A DNA stretch of 64,000 nt, taken from assembly GCA_019055375.1 (NCBI GenBank), contig JAHQIW010001335.1, forward strand, positions 1 through 64,000, in the 5' to 3' direction. Each line of letters opens with the position of its first letter. Positions within the stretch are counted from its first letter, which is position 1. Below the pieces are notes generated by a model. It made no database searches. It was not told where the DNA came from and saw only the letters and a program-made list of their open reading frames with translations. The position numbers were made by a program, and so were the translations under genes. The DNA is from Parelaphostrongylus tenuis. Its lineage: Eukaryota > Nematoda > Chromadorea > Rhabditida > Metastrongylidae. Below, piece after piece: positions 22,201 to 33,526 of the stretch.

Positions 22201-25200
22201 CTCCAGGTGAATCGTATGGCTCTAATACTACAACATTTCCTCTACACGTTCATATGCTTTTCGTACTTTCAACGAAATAATAATTGCAATGCACGGTGGA
22301 TGTAGAACATAACTTTGTTTTGAATGCTACAGCTCTGTAGAAGGGTCTTTTCAAAAGAGAAGCACGTAGCACAGTAGCCAGAGATTTAATCTTTCGAATG
22401 GTTACTAACACTCTTACAGAAAATTTTTGTCCATAGAAAGAGGTCTTTTTTTTCATTTATCCCCGATAACATAGAAAAACCTGCTTATTCGAGCAGAATT
22501 CCAGAAAGAAAATTCGACTCAATCAACAACGATCACAAGGACTGCAACGAGGACGAAGAACTGTGGGCAATCGACTCAAATTGCCGGTTCTGAAGTAGGC
22601 GAAGACGTTGAGACGTTGGCTGAATAATTTTGTCAGTAACAACAATTATGATTTATTTGTAAAGCCGAGGTTAGGGGAGTGTCGGTTTACTGAGCAAGAT
22701 GCACTCTCATCATGCTTTTTTCGTACTTTGAATTTGTAATACATCTTTTGGGTGATACATTGAGTATGAATGCTCCTATGCGTAGATTACACTTTTCGTC
22801 CATTTTTCTTCTTCAAACTGAAAAATATGAAGATTTGTTATGAAATCTCTTCTATGAAAGTACGAACATAGTGTATGTGTGTTCTTCTAGTTCACAGCGT
22901 TATCAAATCCATAATTTTTCTTATAGAATCGTGGATTCGTGCATATCGATACTCCAATGTTGACGTACAACGACTGTGAGGGAGCTGGCGAAACATTTTC
23001 AGTAGCTGTAAGTGCTACTCTTAAGTCTGCTTCCATCTCTTCTGATTGACGAATAGAACGTTTGAGTGATTTTATGGAAAATTTCCAGACGACTTCGTGC
23101 ACTAAAGATGATGACTTTTTCGCGAAGGAAGGCGTTCGTTTGTCCGTCAGTGGTCAGCTACATCTAGAAGCGATGGTAAGGTTCGTCCCTCTAATATTTT
23201 TTCCTTGTTTTAAGTAGTCGATGTTGTTTTTTATGGAAATGAGCATACCGAGAATAGTGTAACGTCGGGAATTTTGTGTTGTATGGCCGTGTAGTCTATA
23301 TCGATCGCCTTTTATTTCGTTTTCTGCACGAGTTGAACATTGTTTGTGGCTAGCGACTTTTCGAGGCACTTTTTCTGGAACCGTTTCTAAAAAGCTCTTC
23401 TATGGTTACGATATTTCCAAGCTGTTTCCTTTTTCATTTCAGCGCTCCTTTATAACCACAAGTTCTTCATTCACGAAAACTTCGAATGTTAACATCATTA
23501 GGGCTGGACTAGTTAAATTATATAGATCCTATTTCATTGATTGCCTCGGAAGTGTTAATAGACTTACAGAAATGCAATGTATGCTTTCGCAGACGCTTCC
23601 GAGGTATAGTGCGGTACACTAAATTAGAATTGGTTGCTTTGGATGAAGAGCATTCATACAATGTCTAACGTGGTCCGCTCGCCTCTCTTTAGAGATGGTC
23701 CACGTAAGAACCCGTTTGGTTAGTGTAGTAAGGAGGACAAGGACATATAAAGTATGCAGTCAATCAAGCAGCCATGAGAGTAGAGTGGTCTAGTAGACTC
23801 AAATGGGAAGGAGAGAAGGAAATTGCCAGAATATCTACATGACATGACTTGCTCCTTCTTGTCGAACTGACTTAGCTGATCGAACGACATGCTTCAGTAT
23901 GTTTCAGTATACTGGAAGAACCTAAATCAGTATCGGTGGAAGAGAAACATTGAACGGATGTGATAAGGCTTTAAAGGTGACAACACGCCCAGTCTTCTGC
24001 GAAACATTCCTTGAGAATGAGCACCTAGATGACTCCTATGCGATGGACGTCCTGCGTAGATTGTTTTCGTAAAGTTCTAAAGTTCTTGGAGTTTATCAAT
24101 CCTTGAGGGATTTGCCAAGCATTTTTCCTCTCTTCCAGCATCGTTTGAGGTGATTCAATGCCATATATGGCCTCTACAATGACTCACCGAAGTCTGCCGA
24201 TGGATCAAGTCGGTGCTATCATCTTCACAGGCCAATCTGGTAGCAATTCGCCTACCCTGGAAGGATAGAAGGCCTGATGAACCTTGAGCGCCGATCGAAC
24301 CATCAGTTGAACTACGCGTCTGTCGCAGAGCTCCTTTAATCACTGCGCCGTGAGCGTGATTGTTCAGATAATATCCGTAAGCAGCGTATATCCAGAAATA
24401 GGCACGGATTTTTTTGGTTACGACTTTGACGTTACTGAAGATTGAGAACAAAACTTCCGCCTTTTCGATTGATTTTTAATTGAAACCTGTAAGCTGTGAC
24501 GGATTCTTATCAAACGTAATGGTGTGCTTTCTGTTTTTTGTGGCTTCTGTCAGTTTTGCAAACAGATATCGCTGTTTTCTTCACATTTTTTGGTAATACA
24601 TTCATTTTAATTTCTCCATATAGCGGTCTCTCGAACGTTTACACGATAAGCAACGGACTTCGAGCTGATAAGCAACAGAGCAGAAATCATCTTACAGAAT
24701 TTAAGATGATAGAGGTCGAAATGGCTTTTTGTAATGTGGGTTTTTTCATAGTAGATTAACTTTTTTACTTTATGCCTATATATCTGCATCTACATGTGTG
24801 TATAGGCATTTTTACATATGTATATACATGCATTAAATCTTCTCATTAGTTTTGGCAATAGAGTAATAAAAACCAAATTTTTTAACCAGAGTAATTTAAA
24901 CTGTTCAAGTTCAACAAAATTATACAAGTATGCGCCATCAGTTGGACACATTCCTGCCATCTCTGAGGTAACAAATCGTATGCTTTGTGCAGATTTTCCT
25001 GAGTTTTCTTTTAGTATGAAATTTGTCCATATTTGCTGTATCATGGCCGATCTACGAAACCTTTATCGCAGTTTGTTGCTTAACAAGTGCGAACGGGGAC
25101 GCGGCGCAAATAACGCCCTTCGAGAACATCAACCATGCAAAGGCTCAAGGATTTGTGTCCAGGCGAACAACGTTTTGGGTTCTTTGCTGAGTTTCGCACT

Positions 25201-25467
25201 GACAACATCAGTTTGGAGAATCAGGTGCACTCCGGACGTCCACGCAAAGTTGATGGAGAAGCCGTCATCGAAGCAAAGAAGAGTATTCGACTTTGACTGT
25301 CGGGGTGTTGACCGATAACTTTGAATAGCGATCTTGAGCAATTTCTATTACTTGTAGGTATAAAATTTTGTTTTCATTGATCCAGTGCCAAAACTTATGA
25401 GAAGACCTAATATGTATTTATATATACGTGTACAAATATACTTATGTACGTGTGCATATATACACGC

Positions 25468-25515
<48 letters not shown>

Positions 25516-28500
25516 GTTTATACGTGTACATATACATATATATGTGTATGAATATAACATGTACTTTAGGACTTAGATCAGCTGTTGACACTTGCTGAAG
25601 ATCTTTTACTATCGTCTGTTCGATATCTTTTGAATGATCCTGAGGCTATGAAAGATTTCCAATCGCTAGGCACATTTTCATCAAAGGTGCGTAAATAATC
25701 CATGGTTTTGCATTTTTCTGCCTGTTTTGTGCTTTAGGTCAACTCATTATGAACAACGCATCCAACGCATCCCAACGGCTAGTAATGCAGTGAAACGGGA
25801 AACAATGCACTGGTTCGGTCCCCTCCCCAACACTCTATTGCAGTCAATAAGGGAACGCATTAGGGAACGTTTTAGCTTGACTGTTTTTTGGATTGCACGG
25901 AGAATTCTCTTGTACATCATTCTACGACATTCATGAAGAAAATTGAGTCTTCAAACAGCAAACGACGCATCACCTGTGATATTCGAAGACCTTTGCGGAC
26001 GATGAGTGCATGGGAAACGAGTTGGATTCGTCCAGTAAATTGTCATTATAAGCCGTGTAGGATTTATTAAAGTAAATGAATATCAAATAATTTCATTAGG
26101 GCATTATACGTATGCATTCCGCGCACGCGTGTTTGGCTTACCCACGCTGACTCACATGCGAGCCATGTTTCTAAAGAATCGTTATTTTTTTACCAAATGC
26201 TACAATTTTCCATTTCTTTCCCAATGGTTTTTTTTTTTGGAGCCTCCACATAAAAACTACTTGTAGAAAGAGAAATGGGGTGTGAGCTTTTTATCGTTTT
26301 TATTTGATCTTACACGGCTTGTCATAGCTGGATTTATCACAGCTCCTCTTTCAATCTAATCGTTCCTTGCATATATCCTCCACAAAGAGCTACGGATGTC
26401 TTACGTGGTGCCTTGACTTCTGCTCTAGAAATTATTTTCTTTATAAGTTTCATGGAATGCTAGTAGAGACGATTCTGCTGATAATCTTGGAGTCAGGAGA
26501 GCTGTGGTGTTCGTTGATTGATTACAAGAGAATTAGAGGAGGGAATCGAACCAGTGTCTTTGTTCATAATCTTTCTTCCTAATACACCGCATCACTAATC
26601 ACTGCATTACTCCATACCCACCCTTCAGTGTCGCTCATCAACAAACCAAGTCCAGTCCATTACGACTGTGTGAACATAAAGCACAATATGAGTATAAACA
26701 GCATAAAATATGACGTCGTTCCCTAAGTCTTGACACTAGAGCAGTAAACACCAAATTTACTTACCAGAAATAAAGTTGGATGAATATCGCATCGTTCAAC
26801 TACGAATTTTCTCACGGACACTCTGGTATGCAACGTATATATACTTGCCTTAAGATGCAGCTGTCTTGGGAACAAATTCACTTGGTACTCATGCACGATG
26901 TCGCGCGGGGGAACGTGCTAGTGATGCACGGCGAGCAAGATTAATAGAACCTCCTGTGGGCGGGCCGAGCGCTATTGGTCCTCCAGATTTTCCTCTTCAG
27001 CTTTGAACTTCAAACCACTTCCTAGCCGTCCTTTCTGCAACCGTATCATCACCATAAGCTCCATTATACTTTCGCGCCGCTTCACAAGTATTTTCCTTTG
27101 GGCGCCATTCGTGCTTGAGTAGCAAGCGAATTTGTGTCCAAGACGGATCCATTTTAAGCAAGTGTAGGTAATCCGTATGCCAAAATGTTCCTTAAAAAAT
27201 GCGCAATTGAACGATACCAATACTGTGCAATTGTTTATAAGTCAGCCCATCTTTAACAGACCACATGACCTGCATGGCTCAAAAGTGATTATTTTGCTAA
27301 TTGAAATTTGAGCTGCGGTCTCAAGAAAGCACGCGAAGCGAAAGGTATGATATATAAAATATACTAGCTAAGAGCAATCGAGTGTATAACATGTTCGATG
27401 ATAATTTCACTGGACATGGAGTGTAGAACGTTCCTCGTCGCTAACTCTTAATGTGGGGAAGGGACACCTACACGGATTAGCAAAAGACGAGAATGGGTAA
27501 CTACCCGACTGACGAGATCGTAAGATCGAAACACATGTTTCGGGCTCTATAAGTCAGCCCATCTTCAACAGACCACTTGACATGCGTGGCTCAAAAATAA
27601 TTCCTTGGCATATGCAATGTTAACTTCTTCTGGGTAAAAAATTTGGTGTTTGTTACCCTAACGCCAAAACTTTTAGAACGAACTAACAAATCCACACAAT
27701 TTCGCCGTGGCAAAAGTGTGCTTGAGAGCACGTGTCAATTCTATGTTTGCAATGAGTTGAATGATACGATCTCGAATGATTCTGCCCGCAAGAGGGCGTC
27801 CTATGGCCGAGTGGCTAGTGATGCTTAGCGCTGGTCGATCCGTGATCATTCCCCCACCGCCTCCAGCTCTCTCCGGTATCAATAACGAACCATTCCGATT
27901 TGGTTGTCACTGATCGTTCTGGGACATTTGTGAAGAAGAAATCTCCGAGCAAGCGATGAATGCGAGGAGACGAATCAAATACCAGAAGTACTGGGACTCG
28001 CAAAGTAAAAAATTTGCAATTTGGACTGCTCAAATGAACGGTTAAAAATAAGTCAACTTTCAGTGTAAATTTAGGATTCAATTTCAGGATCATCTGGCCA
28101 TCCTCCGCTCTATCGCTGACACCCCACCATTTCCCCGAGTGCCATACGCTGAAGCATTCCAAGTACTTGTCAGTAAAAACCAAAACGTAGTGACACGAAG
28201 TTTCAGCAAACAGAATGAGGCATTCTTGGTGATCAGTTAATGCATTAGTTTGCCATTATGGTTATTTTCATGCTAATTTTCACATTTCAAGGTCAACTAT
28301 TATAACTCACCTGTATTTATCACTCACTTTCCTTCCGATCAGAAGCCCTTCTACACCTTACGTTCTTTGGATGAAAAAGTGGTAAGGGGTTTTCTTGATT
28401 CTAATCGACTTTTTTGAAGTAAAGTGCTTTAGACAGAGTCGTTCGACTTGTTGTGTCCTTTCGTTGGCGAACTTGCTAGCGGTTCTTTACGTGAAACGTC

Positions 28501-30722
28501 TGCAGATAAACTAAGAAGCCGGAGTCCGAATATCGAATGGTAATTCTTTCAATCTAGTAATAATTTGCTACTTTTTCTCTGGTTTAAAGAAAAAGGAGCT
28601 TATAGATTGCAGTAATACGTTGCGCTTTTGTTGTTACTTATCCATATTCTTTCCAAAAATCGAAGAGTAAGATCGGTTTTTTTTTGAGTATATTTTTTCA
28701 TAATGTATCAAATATTTTTCTTATCAATCTATATCACTCACTTAACCCACCTCTCTAACTGATAACTTCATTAATGTGATAAAGACTTTTGAAAATTCGA
28801 TAAAAACGTTGGCACATTTATCCAAAGACATCAGCCCACTGGAACTCACGGTTTTCCAAGGTCTTTTCAGTAGTGGCTCCATTGCCGAGGATTTTGTGGA
28901 CATAAATAGTGCAAAAAGTGGTATATTGGTTTATGAAAGTGTAGCGTGTACAAGTTAGGCGATATATAAGACCCCGTACTCTGGTTGATTTATTGCAACG
29001 TGCACAGTATTGGCTTAGTAACATAACTTCATTCATGTCATATAGCAAAGTTGATCTTTTTCGAATAGTTTAGTACTCATAATATTATTTTCCTGTCTCG
29101 AAAAAATTCTTAATGAAGTATTTCCTTCAACCTTTGTGGAGGTTGTTCCGCTTGCATTGCTAGGACCTTTTTTCGTTTTCTTGTAGTTCATCTGAAAATT
29201 GGCCGTTTTGGTCTCACAGAAAAAGCGCGGATTAGACTTCGTAGTTGTCGTTACCTTTGCTATCTAATCGGTTCAGGTGAAGTTGTTTTTCTCAAGAGAC
29301 CGATCTTCAGTTAATCTCGTCATGAGCGATTTGGCTTTCCTCAGAGTCGCTGTACTCTGTGAGAAGAAAATTTTGATTGAAGATTTTTGAGAAAAATTTA
29401 CCAAGTACAAGTTCCTTTTTTTAGAAAAGTTCGTTTCAGTGAGTGTCGAAACGGGTGGTTGAGGGGATTACCAACAGCTTTCCTGCTCACATTGAATGTA
29501 ACCTGATATCCTATTAACCCTTTCAGGACTAGCGTTGATAAGCAGGCGGCGTCATGGCGTCGCTTGCGCGGCAGTCAGACAAGCGGCTCTGCATGTCTGT
29601 GCATGTCTGCCTGTTTTCCAACAGGGCACTACTCCGCCATCACAGTAGCTGAGTGAAATTTGATTTCTCCCGGTGAACATCGAAATGACTCTCATGGTGT
29701 TCGGAGGGTTTAGGACCAAACGGTACTTTTCTTACATTGCCGCGACGTCAAATCTCACCTACTGTCATGGCGGTCATCCGTCTTGTGGGAAAACGATGCG
29801 CGACGCCGCTTGCCTATCAACGCCGGTCCTCAAAGGGTTATATTCAGATTACGAAGAAACTACAGGAACCGATAAGTCAGTACCTGTCAGTCAACGTACC
29901 ACTTCGATACTCCATTTGGTTGGTAATGCGACTGGTTAAACAAGCGCCCTCGGAAAAGGTGAAATGCGAGTTCGAGTCCCGCCTGACCTCAAAGTTTTGC
30001 ACATCTTTCAATATCATTAGGTATACGTGTAAAATCATGCCACCGTTAAAAGCGTTTAATAAAAAATAAATAGTTTGATCATGCATATTCTCTTTTCTTT
30101 TATGCTGCTACATAAATGTGATTAGTGGTCATTCACAAGCATCACGCATCTTAGAACGTCGTGCGTAACATCAGTTGCTTCACAGCCAAGCCTCTCAAGA
30201 AAAATGGACCTCGTGGTAGACTTGGTCGTAGAGCAGATCAAAAGAATTTTATCGACTCTTTCCATCTTATCATCTTACACCTTACATATCCATACATTGA
30301 TGCTTCCCGTTGTTCATCTATCCTTAGAATGAAATGTCAATCCTCAAAGCTGTTCTGCGGCTTTATGTTGATGTTCGTAATCATGACAAAGAGCCTCAAA
30401 TTTGCTTCATTTTCCATACTTATTTCAGTCATCATGACTAATCATGGGTCTCTTTTGAAGTTGTTCCAGAAACACAAGGCATATAATAAACGCAAGAATG
30501 TAAATCACATGATGAAATAATTATCCTATCTTTTGTATCTTGTAATACTATTTAAGAATAATTGCTTGAAACTTAAGGTACACAGAACTTCGTGAACGGG
30601 GAAAGCCGATATCAGGCGGGTTTGGCATGGGTTTCGATAGATTGCTACAACTTCTGTTAGGAATTGCTAATATCAAAGATACTATCCCATTTCCTAGGTG
30701 GTTTAAACATTGTCAGTGTTAA
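19253..30722 (+). CDS. nars-2: mitochondrial asparaginyl-tRNA synthetase, 11 exons
   Basis: It charges tRNA-Asn with asparagine, presumably in mitochondria. Exons are 19253-19423, 20154-20266, 20336-20464 (or its duplicate 21096-21224), 22927-23007, 23089-23180, 24624-24735, 25570-25686, 28088-28228, 28292-28381, 28433-28539 and 30578-30722. All junctions after exon 1 are GT-AG and phase-consistent. Exons 1-2 form the anticodon-binding OB fold ([19 protein letters not shown]). Later exons give the class II core: [31 protein letters not shown], motif 2 ([17 protein letters not shown]), [14 protein letters not shown] and motif 3 ([14 protein letters not shown]), ending [12 protein letters not shown]. 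The length is about 432 residues, near the NARS2 norm. Exon 1 reads in frame from the ATG at 19253 only if one T is missing from the run at 19296-19298. An unseen upstream exon is the alternative. Introns carry a mariner, SINEs and MITEs. POP5 follows closely, suggesting an operon. Confidence 0.93.
19626..19795. mobile_element. palindromic MITE with CCCTTTCAGAACCGTGG end
   Basis: Internal inverted repeats include a CCAGCGTGC / GCACGCTGG stem near the centre, and outer arms with CCACTCCTCTGCA and TGCAGGAGAAGTGGAGGAG. It lies in nars-2 intron 1. Confidence 0.6.
19938..20000 (-). repeat. decayed fragment of SINE-like family A
   Basis: A short match to the family end and B box (GTGTGCAAAACGTTTGACAT, then GGCGGGACATTGAACCC). 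It lies in nars-2 intron 1. Confidence 0.4.
20184..21704 (+). repeat. 760-bp tandem duplication inside nars-2, copying one whole exon
   Basis: Copy 1 is 20184-20944 and copy 2 is 20945-about 21704, an offset of 760-761 bp with a few percent divergence. The breakpoint falls inside exon 2, so the second copy of exon 2 lacks its 5' part and any AG acceptor (it is preceded by CATATT). The exon 3 copy (21096-21224) is complete: acceptor TTCAG, 129 nt, phase 0-0, donor ACT|GTAAGT. Copies 1 and 2 of exon 3 differ by only two residues (Thr to Ile, and the final Ser to Thr) plus silent changes. Both could be spliced in frame, but including both would repeat 43 residues in the catalytic-domain entry. 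Confidence 0.9.
24090..24356 (-). repeat. SINE-like repeat family B, diverged copy
   Basis: Reverse copy matching 18312-18595 throughout, from TTTATCAATCCTTGAGGGAT to a degraded CACTGCGCCGTGAGCG head. It lies in nars-2 intron 5. The minus-strand frame at 24155-24451 is spurious. Confidence 0.65.
24838..25404 (+). mobile_element. internally deleted mariner element with terminal inverted repeats
   Basis: The left end CTTCTCATTAGTTTTGGCAA and the right end (reverse complement CTTCTCATAAGTTTTGGCAC) match over about 45 bp. Inside, shifting plus-strand frames give mariner N-terminal pieces, including [20 protein letters not shown], the HTH/SGRP linker of the transposase. The catalytic domain is missing, and stops and shifts are present. 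It sits in nars-2 intron 6. The 166-codon frame across it is not a gene. Confidence 0.8.
25455..25512. repeat. (TA)n microsatellite
   Basis: Alternating TA with CG/TG interruptions, just upstream of nars-2 exon 7. Open frames across it are repeat artefacts. Confidence 0.9.
26722..27680 (-). mobile_element. mariner remnant with terminal repeats and nested MITE arms
   Basis: The left end (CTTGACACTAGAGCAG, then AAACACCAAATTT) is mirrored at the right end (AAATTTGGTGTTTG, then CGCCAAAACTTTTAG). On the minus strand about 27160-26935 reads as a transposase N-terminus: [19 protein letters not shown], then [17 protein letters not shown], then a stop and a decayed SGRP-like linker. Two arms of the ACACGTGTTTCG MITE interrupt the part near 27240-27605. 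It lies in nars-2 intron 7. Confidence 0.75.
27235..27605 (+). mobile_element. two same-direction arms of the ACACGTGTTTCG MITE family
   Basis: 27235-27300 and 27470-27605 each end in CAGACCAC-TGAC-TGC-TGGCTCAAAA, and the second keeps the full GAAACACATGTTTCGGGCTC core. Both arms face the same way, so this is a rearranged or doubled insertion rather than one palindrome. Confidence 0.6.
27785..27985 (+). repeat. SINE-like repeat family C
   Basis: Starts AAGAGGGCGTCCTATGGCCG, a clear tRNA-Leu/Ser-like A box (ATGGCCGAGTGGCTAGTGAT). It shares the TC-AATAACGA segment and GAAGAAGAA-rich tail with 17775-17985. It ends just before nars-2 exon 8. Confidence 0.6.
29512..29848. mobile_element. MITE with about 45-bp terminal inverted repeats (CCCTTTcAGGAC)
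   Basis: The left end AACCCTTTCAGGACTAGCGT and the right end (reverse complement AACCCTTTGAGGACCGGCGT) continue inward as TTGATA-GCAGGCGGCGTC. It lies in the 2-kb last intron of nars-2. The 29673-29939 frame is not a gene. Confidence 0.75.
29920..30068 (+). repeat. SINE-like repeat family A with A-rich tail
   Basis: The head has GAGTTCGAGTCCCGCCTGAC (B box), followed by AAAGTTTTGCACATCTTTCA and a tail ending AATAAAAAATAAA. It lies in the last nars-2 intron. The A-rich 3' end supports retroposition. Confidence 0.7.
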
Positions 30723-30880
30723 ATTGAATTATTAATTAGTTGTTTTTTTTATCAAAGTAGTTATTTGATAACAGGTAGATGAGTTCTGGGTAATTTTTTG
30801 TAGTTTCGATTGTCCTTTTGCATTGTATAGTGAATGTTTGCTCATATTTGTGGTCGTTATCTGCGTCCTTTTGACCTTCT

Positions 30881-31004
30881 AATAAAAATTTTGGTCGACT
30901 ATATTGTTTTTTCTTAAGCCGTAATCAACGACTTAAGGATGTAGTCTTCAATTTTTGATTCATTATCTCGACTTTATGTATTACTAAAACTATTCTAAAT
31001 ATAG
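30881..31004 (+). promoter_or_regulatory. nars-2 poly(A) signal and POP5 trans-splice-type acceptor
   Basis: AATAAA at 30881-30886 follows the nars-2 stop by 158 bp. The region then runs T-rich to TTCTAAATATAG directly abutting the POP5 ATG at 31005. A poly(A) signal about 120 bp before an acceptor with no room for a promoter is the arrangement typical of nematode operons using SL2-type trans-splicing. This is inferred, not shown by transcripts. Confidence 0.6.
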
Positions 31005-31606
31005 ATGGTCAAACTTAAAAGCCGTTATGTCCTCTTGGAGATCTTGAGTGAGTCAGCTGACAGGCTATCAATCACCCCTTCGAAGCTCTTTTCAACCGTC
31101 GCTGAGAAGATTGGAGAATTTCATGGTGATTATGGGTTTGCTGCTTCTAGAAGTGGCCTAATGGTGAGTGAGGTCTGGTTTTCTGAATCTTCCTGATCTC
31201 TAGGCTCTTCAATCTAGGTGAAAGTAGTCGATGGAGATGTGGCTGTGATTCGCTTTGACGTAGCTGCTGATAAGTTTTTAAAGAGCATACTACCGTTTAT
31301 CACTAATATTGATGGAACTGAAGTAGTACTTCGCTCGCTTTTTGTCGGTTAGTTGATCTTATTCGATGGAAATAGTAGATTCCTTGCTGACTGTTTGCGA
31401 CTTTGTAGGTCGAAGTATAAGAGCTTGTGAAAAGTTTCTAATAAAATACCGAAGAAATGAGTTATACGGGATGCTGAGGCATGCAGAAACTGGAGGTGAG
31501 CATTGCATGTTCTATCAGTGTCGTCCATTATCAGCTCTGATTTTCAGTGGAGAAAAAGATGGTTCTCAAAGCGCTGAATGATGTCAGTGGAAAGCTATGT
31601 GGCTGA
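31005..31606 (+). CDS. POP5: RNase P/MRP protein subunit POP5, four exons
   Basis: Exons are 31005-31163, 31218-31347, 31409-31495 and 31548-31606. All are GT-AG with consistent phases, giving 144 residues, the usual POP5 size. POP5 is a protein subunit of the nuclear ribonucleoproteins that mature tRNA 5' ends (RNase P) and process pre-rRNA (RNase MRP). Diagnostic stretches are the N-terminus MVKLKSRYVLLEIL, the middle FHGDYGFAASRSGLMVKVVD, VAVIRFDVAADKFLKSILPF, and LFVGRSIRACEKFLIKYRR, which matches the family's V-GTIR-C-KFLI-Y block. The start is fixed by an acceptor-like TATAG touching the ATG. It probably shares a promoter with nars-2. No frame damage is seen. Confidence 0.95.
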
Positions 31607-32092
31607 AGAAAGGAGAAATTTATAGATTTATTTTGATCTGACTGAGGACTGATTGTTCGCTCTGTGTACATCTCTTATTGTTATCTGTTATGAATTCTAC
31701 TATTGTTGTACATTCTAGTTCCACTTATGTTTGATTACGGCTCTGCCAATAAGGCGTTTTCTTTTCTTTTTTGATTGGAAAAAAAAACAATGCTCGTATA
31801 GAAAGGGCTTCGTAAACGCTATGACGATCTACTATCAGAAATGTATAATATAATGGAGATGGTTCGGAGTGGATTGTAACTGGAGACACGCCCTGTTGTA
31901 GTCTTGCTTCGTCCTTCTTCACTTCGGAATGGTGCAGTGAAAGTTCTAAGGTGACAGATAAACGGATTATGACAAGCACAAGTGTATGCCGACTTTTGTT
32001 TTTTTTTTAGATTAGGTATGGAAGCGTCATGTACATAGATGTATATTTATTTTTGTGTACATGTATATATATACGTGCAAGCTAAAAGTCAA

Positions 32093-32360
32093 AAATAGCC
32101 GGTTGACTTCCGCGGACCCAAACTTGGCGTGGCCGCCAGCGTGGGAACGACTCCACCTCCTCTGCTCCGATTAGTCGCCGACTACAGTGTCATTTCCGTC
32201 GCAAGGCTGCACGCAAATCAGTCCAAGACCTAGCTCCGGATCTAGCAACGGAAAGTAGTACTGTAGTTGGCGACTAATCGGGTCAAAGGAGATGGAGTCC
32301 TTCTCACATTGATGGATACACCCGGTTTGGGTCCACGAAAGTCAACTGGTTAACGTTTTG
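32093..32360. mobile_element. palindromic MITE, about 110-bp arms
   Basis: The left arm AGCCGGTTGACTTCCGCGGA-CCCAAAC mirrors the right arm GTTTGGGTCCACGAAAGTCA-ACTGGTTAAC. Near the centre, GATTAGTCGCCGACTACAGT pairs with ACTGTAGTTGGCGACTAATC. No coding potential. It is relatively GC-rich for the region. Confidence 0.75.
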
Positions 32361-32636
32361 GTCACGATGCTGGTTGTACACGTAGCAGGCGGCGGGTTCC
32401 GCGGCATGTTTTCGGTGACAAGGTGATAGCTTTCGAATTAGACCTAGATCTTTTCGCCACAAAAGGGGGCTTAATCATCTGAAATCATACGAGACGTCAA
32501 TCAGATTGTAAGTAGTTAAAGACGCCATGGTTGCTCTCAAACCCGCTATCTGACGCGCGGCTACTGGTCCGCTTCGCGTGGTCTGTTTTTCGACCACGTC
32601 GTAGTCAAGGGGTTGATATAGCCACTGTGATGAAAA

Positions 32637-32637
<1 letters not shown>

Positions 32638-32684
<47 letters not shown>
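32638..32684. repeat. (TA)n microsatellite
   Basis: A nearly perfect TA run of about 45 bp. The minus-strand frame at 32475-32729 runs through it and is an artefact. Confidence 0.95.
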
Positions 32685-32686
<2 letters not shown>

Positions 32687-33089
32687 TGAATAAAAAGAAG
32701 TATGCGTATATAAATAAGTATGCATCCATATTTGCACCAATGTAATGGCCGTTTATCTGTCTACCTGTCGCCTCGTATGATGGATTTTCTCCTACTTATC
32801 GATCCATCCTAAATCCCCCAAGCAAGTAATTGTGGACCAAAAGAAGAGAAAATGCGTGGTTCTACCCTATAAATGATTCCCACAAGCGCTTTTATGTAGT
32901 CTGACGACACTCAAAGTGGAAAGAATGAACAAGAGGATTTCATTAGTGTTTGATCAGGTAATTCAATAATTAACAGGAACACTCGTGAATACGGTCGATT
33001 GCACTTTGTCCCTCATCGTTTAGACATGAGGAGTTTTTAGATTCTACTTTTTTTATAGACTTCATTTAAAACAATATATTATCTGATAA

Positions 33090-33526
33090 TGTATCTTGAG
33101 CCTTTCATGAGATCTGTCATAGCACATATATAACGCTAGACACTTGTTTCGGCCTTACGGTCTCATCGGTAGGACGCTGTCCTTCGCTTCAGCCAATTTC
33201 TTGCAAGGGAAATACCTTCTACATATAAAGAGCTCGAATGAGTCGAATGTAAAGGTTTTATTCATTGAAAGAAGTTGAATGTAAAGGTAGATTTCATTTT
33301 AGCAGCTATGCGGTCTTGTTGGTCACTGCAATGTCGGGGAATTTTATCACTTGACATGTGGCGATTTTGTAATTAGTTCGACGAGCGCTCCTTTGTATGT
33401 GGGAGGTACATGTTCCTGCAAGAGATCGACTGAAGCAAAAGGCACTGTCCTACTGATGAGGCTGTAAGGCCGAGACACGTGTTCAGCACCATGTAAGTGC
33501 CATAACAGACCTTATGAAAGGCTCTA
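33090..33526. mobile_element. palindromic MITE, ACACGTGTTTCG family, expanded centre
   Basis: The left arm (GAGCCTTTCATGAGATCTGT, then CACTTGTTTCGGCCTTACGG) is mirrored by the right arm (GCTGTAAGGCCGAGACACGT, then CAGACCTTATGAAAGGCTC). The end sequence TTTCATGAG is shared with 44445 but differs from the TTTGAGCCAACATG end of other copies, so this is a subfamily. Confidence 0.7.

Noticed and set aside
24818..25318. 166-codon plus-strand frame
   Set aside because: It lies within the deleted mariner element and is not in the transposase frame for most of its length.
28166..28180. An intron starting at GTAAAA within nars-2 exon 8
   Set aside because: Reading straight through keeps the frame and gives SKQNEAFL joined to [14 protein letters not shown], the expected family sequence.
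29673..30069. Two overlapping frames of 88 and 110 codons
   Set aside because: They cross a MITE and a SINE in the last nars-2 intron.
30161..30520. 119-codon plus frame
   Set aside because: It lies inside a nars-2 intron. Its composition is low-complexity hydrophobic/basic, with no motif and no splice link.
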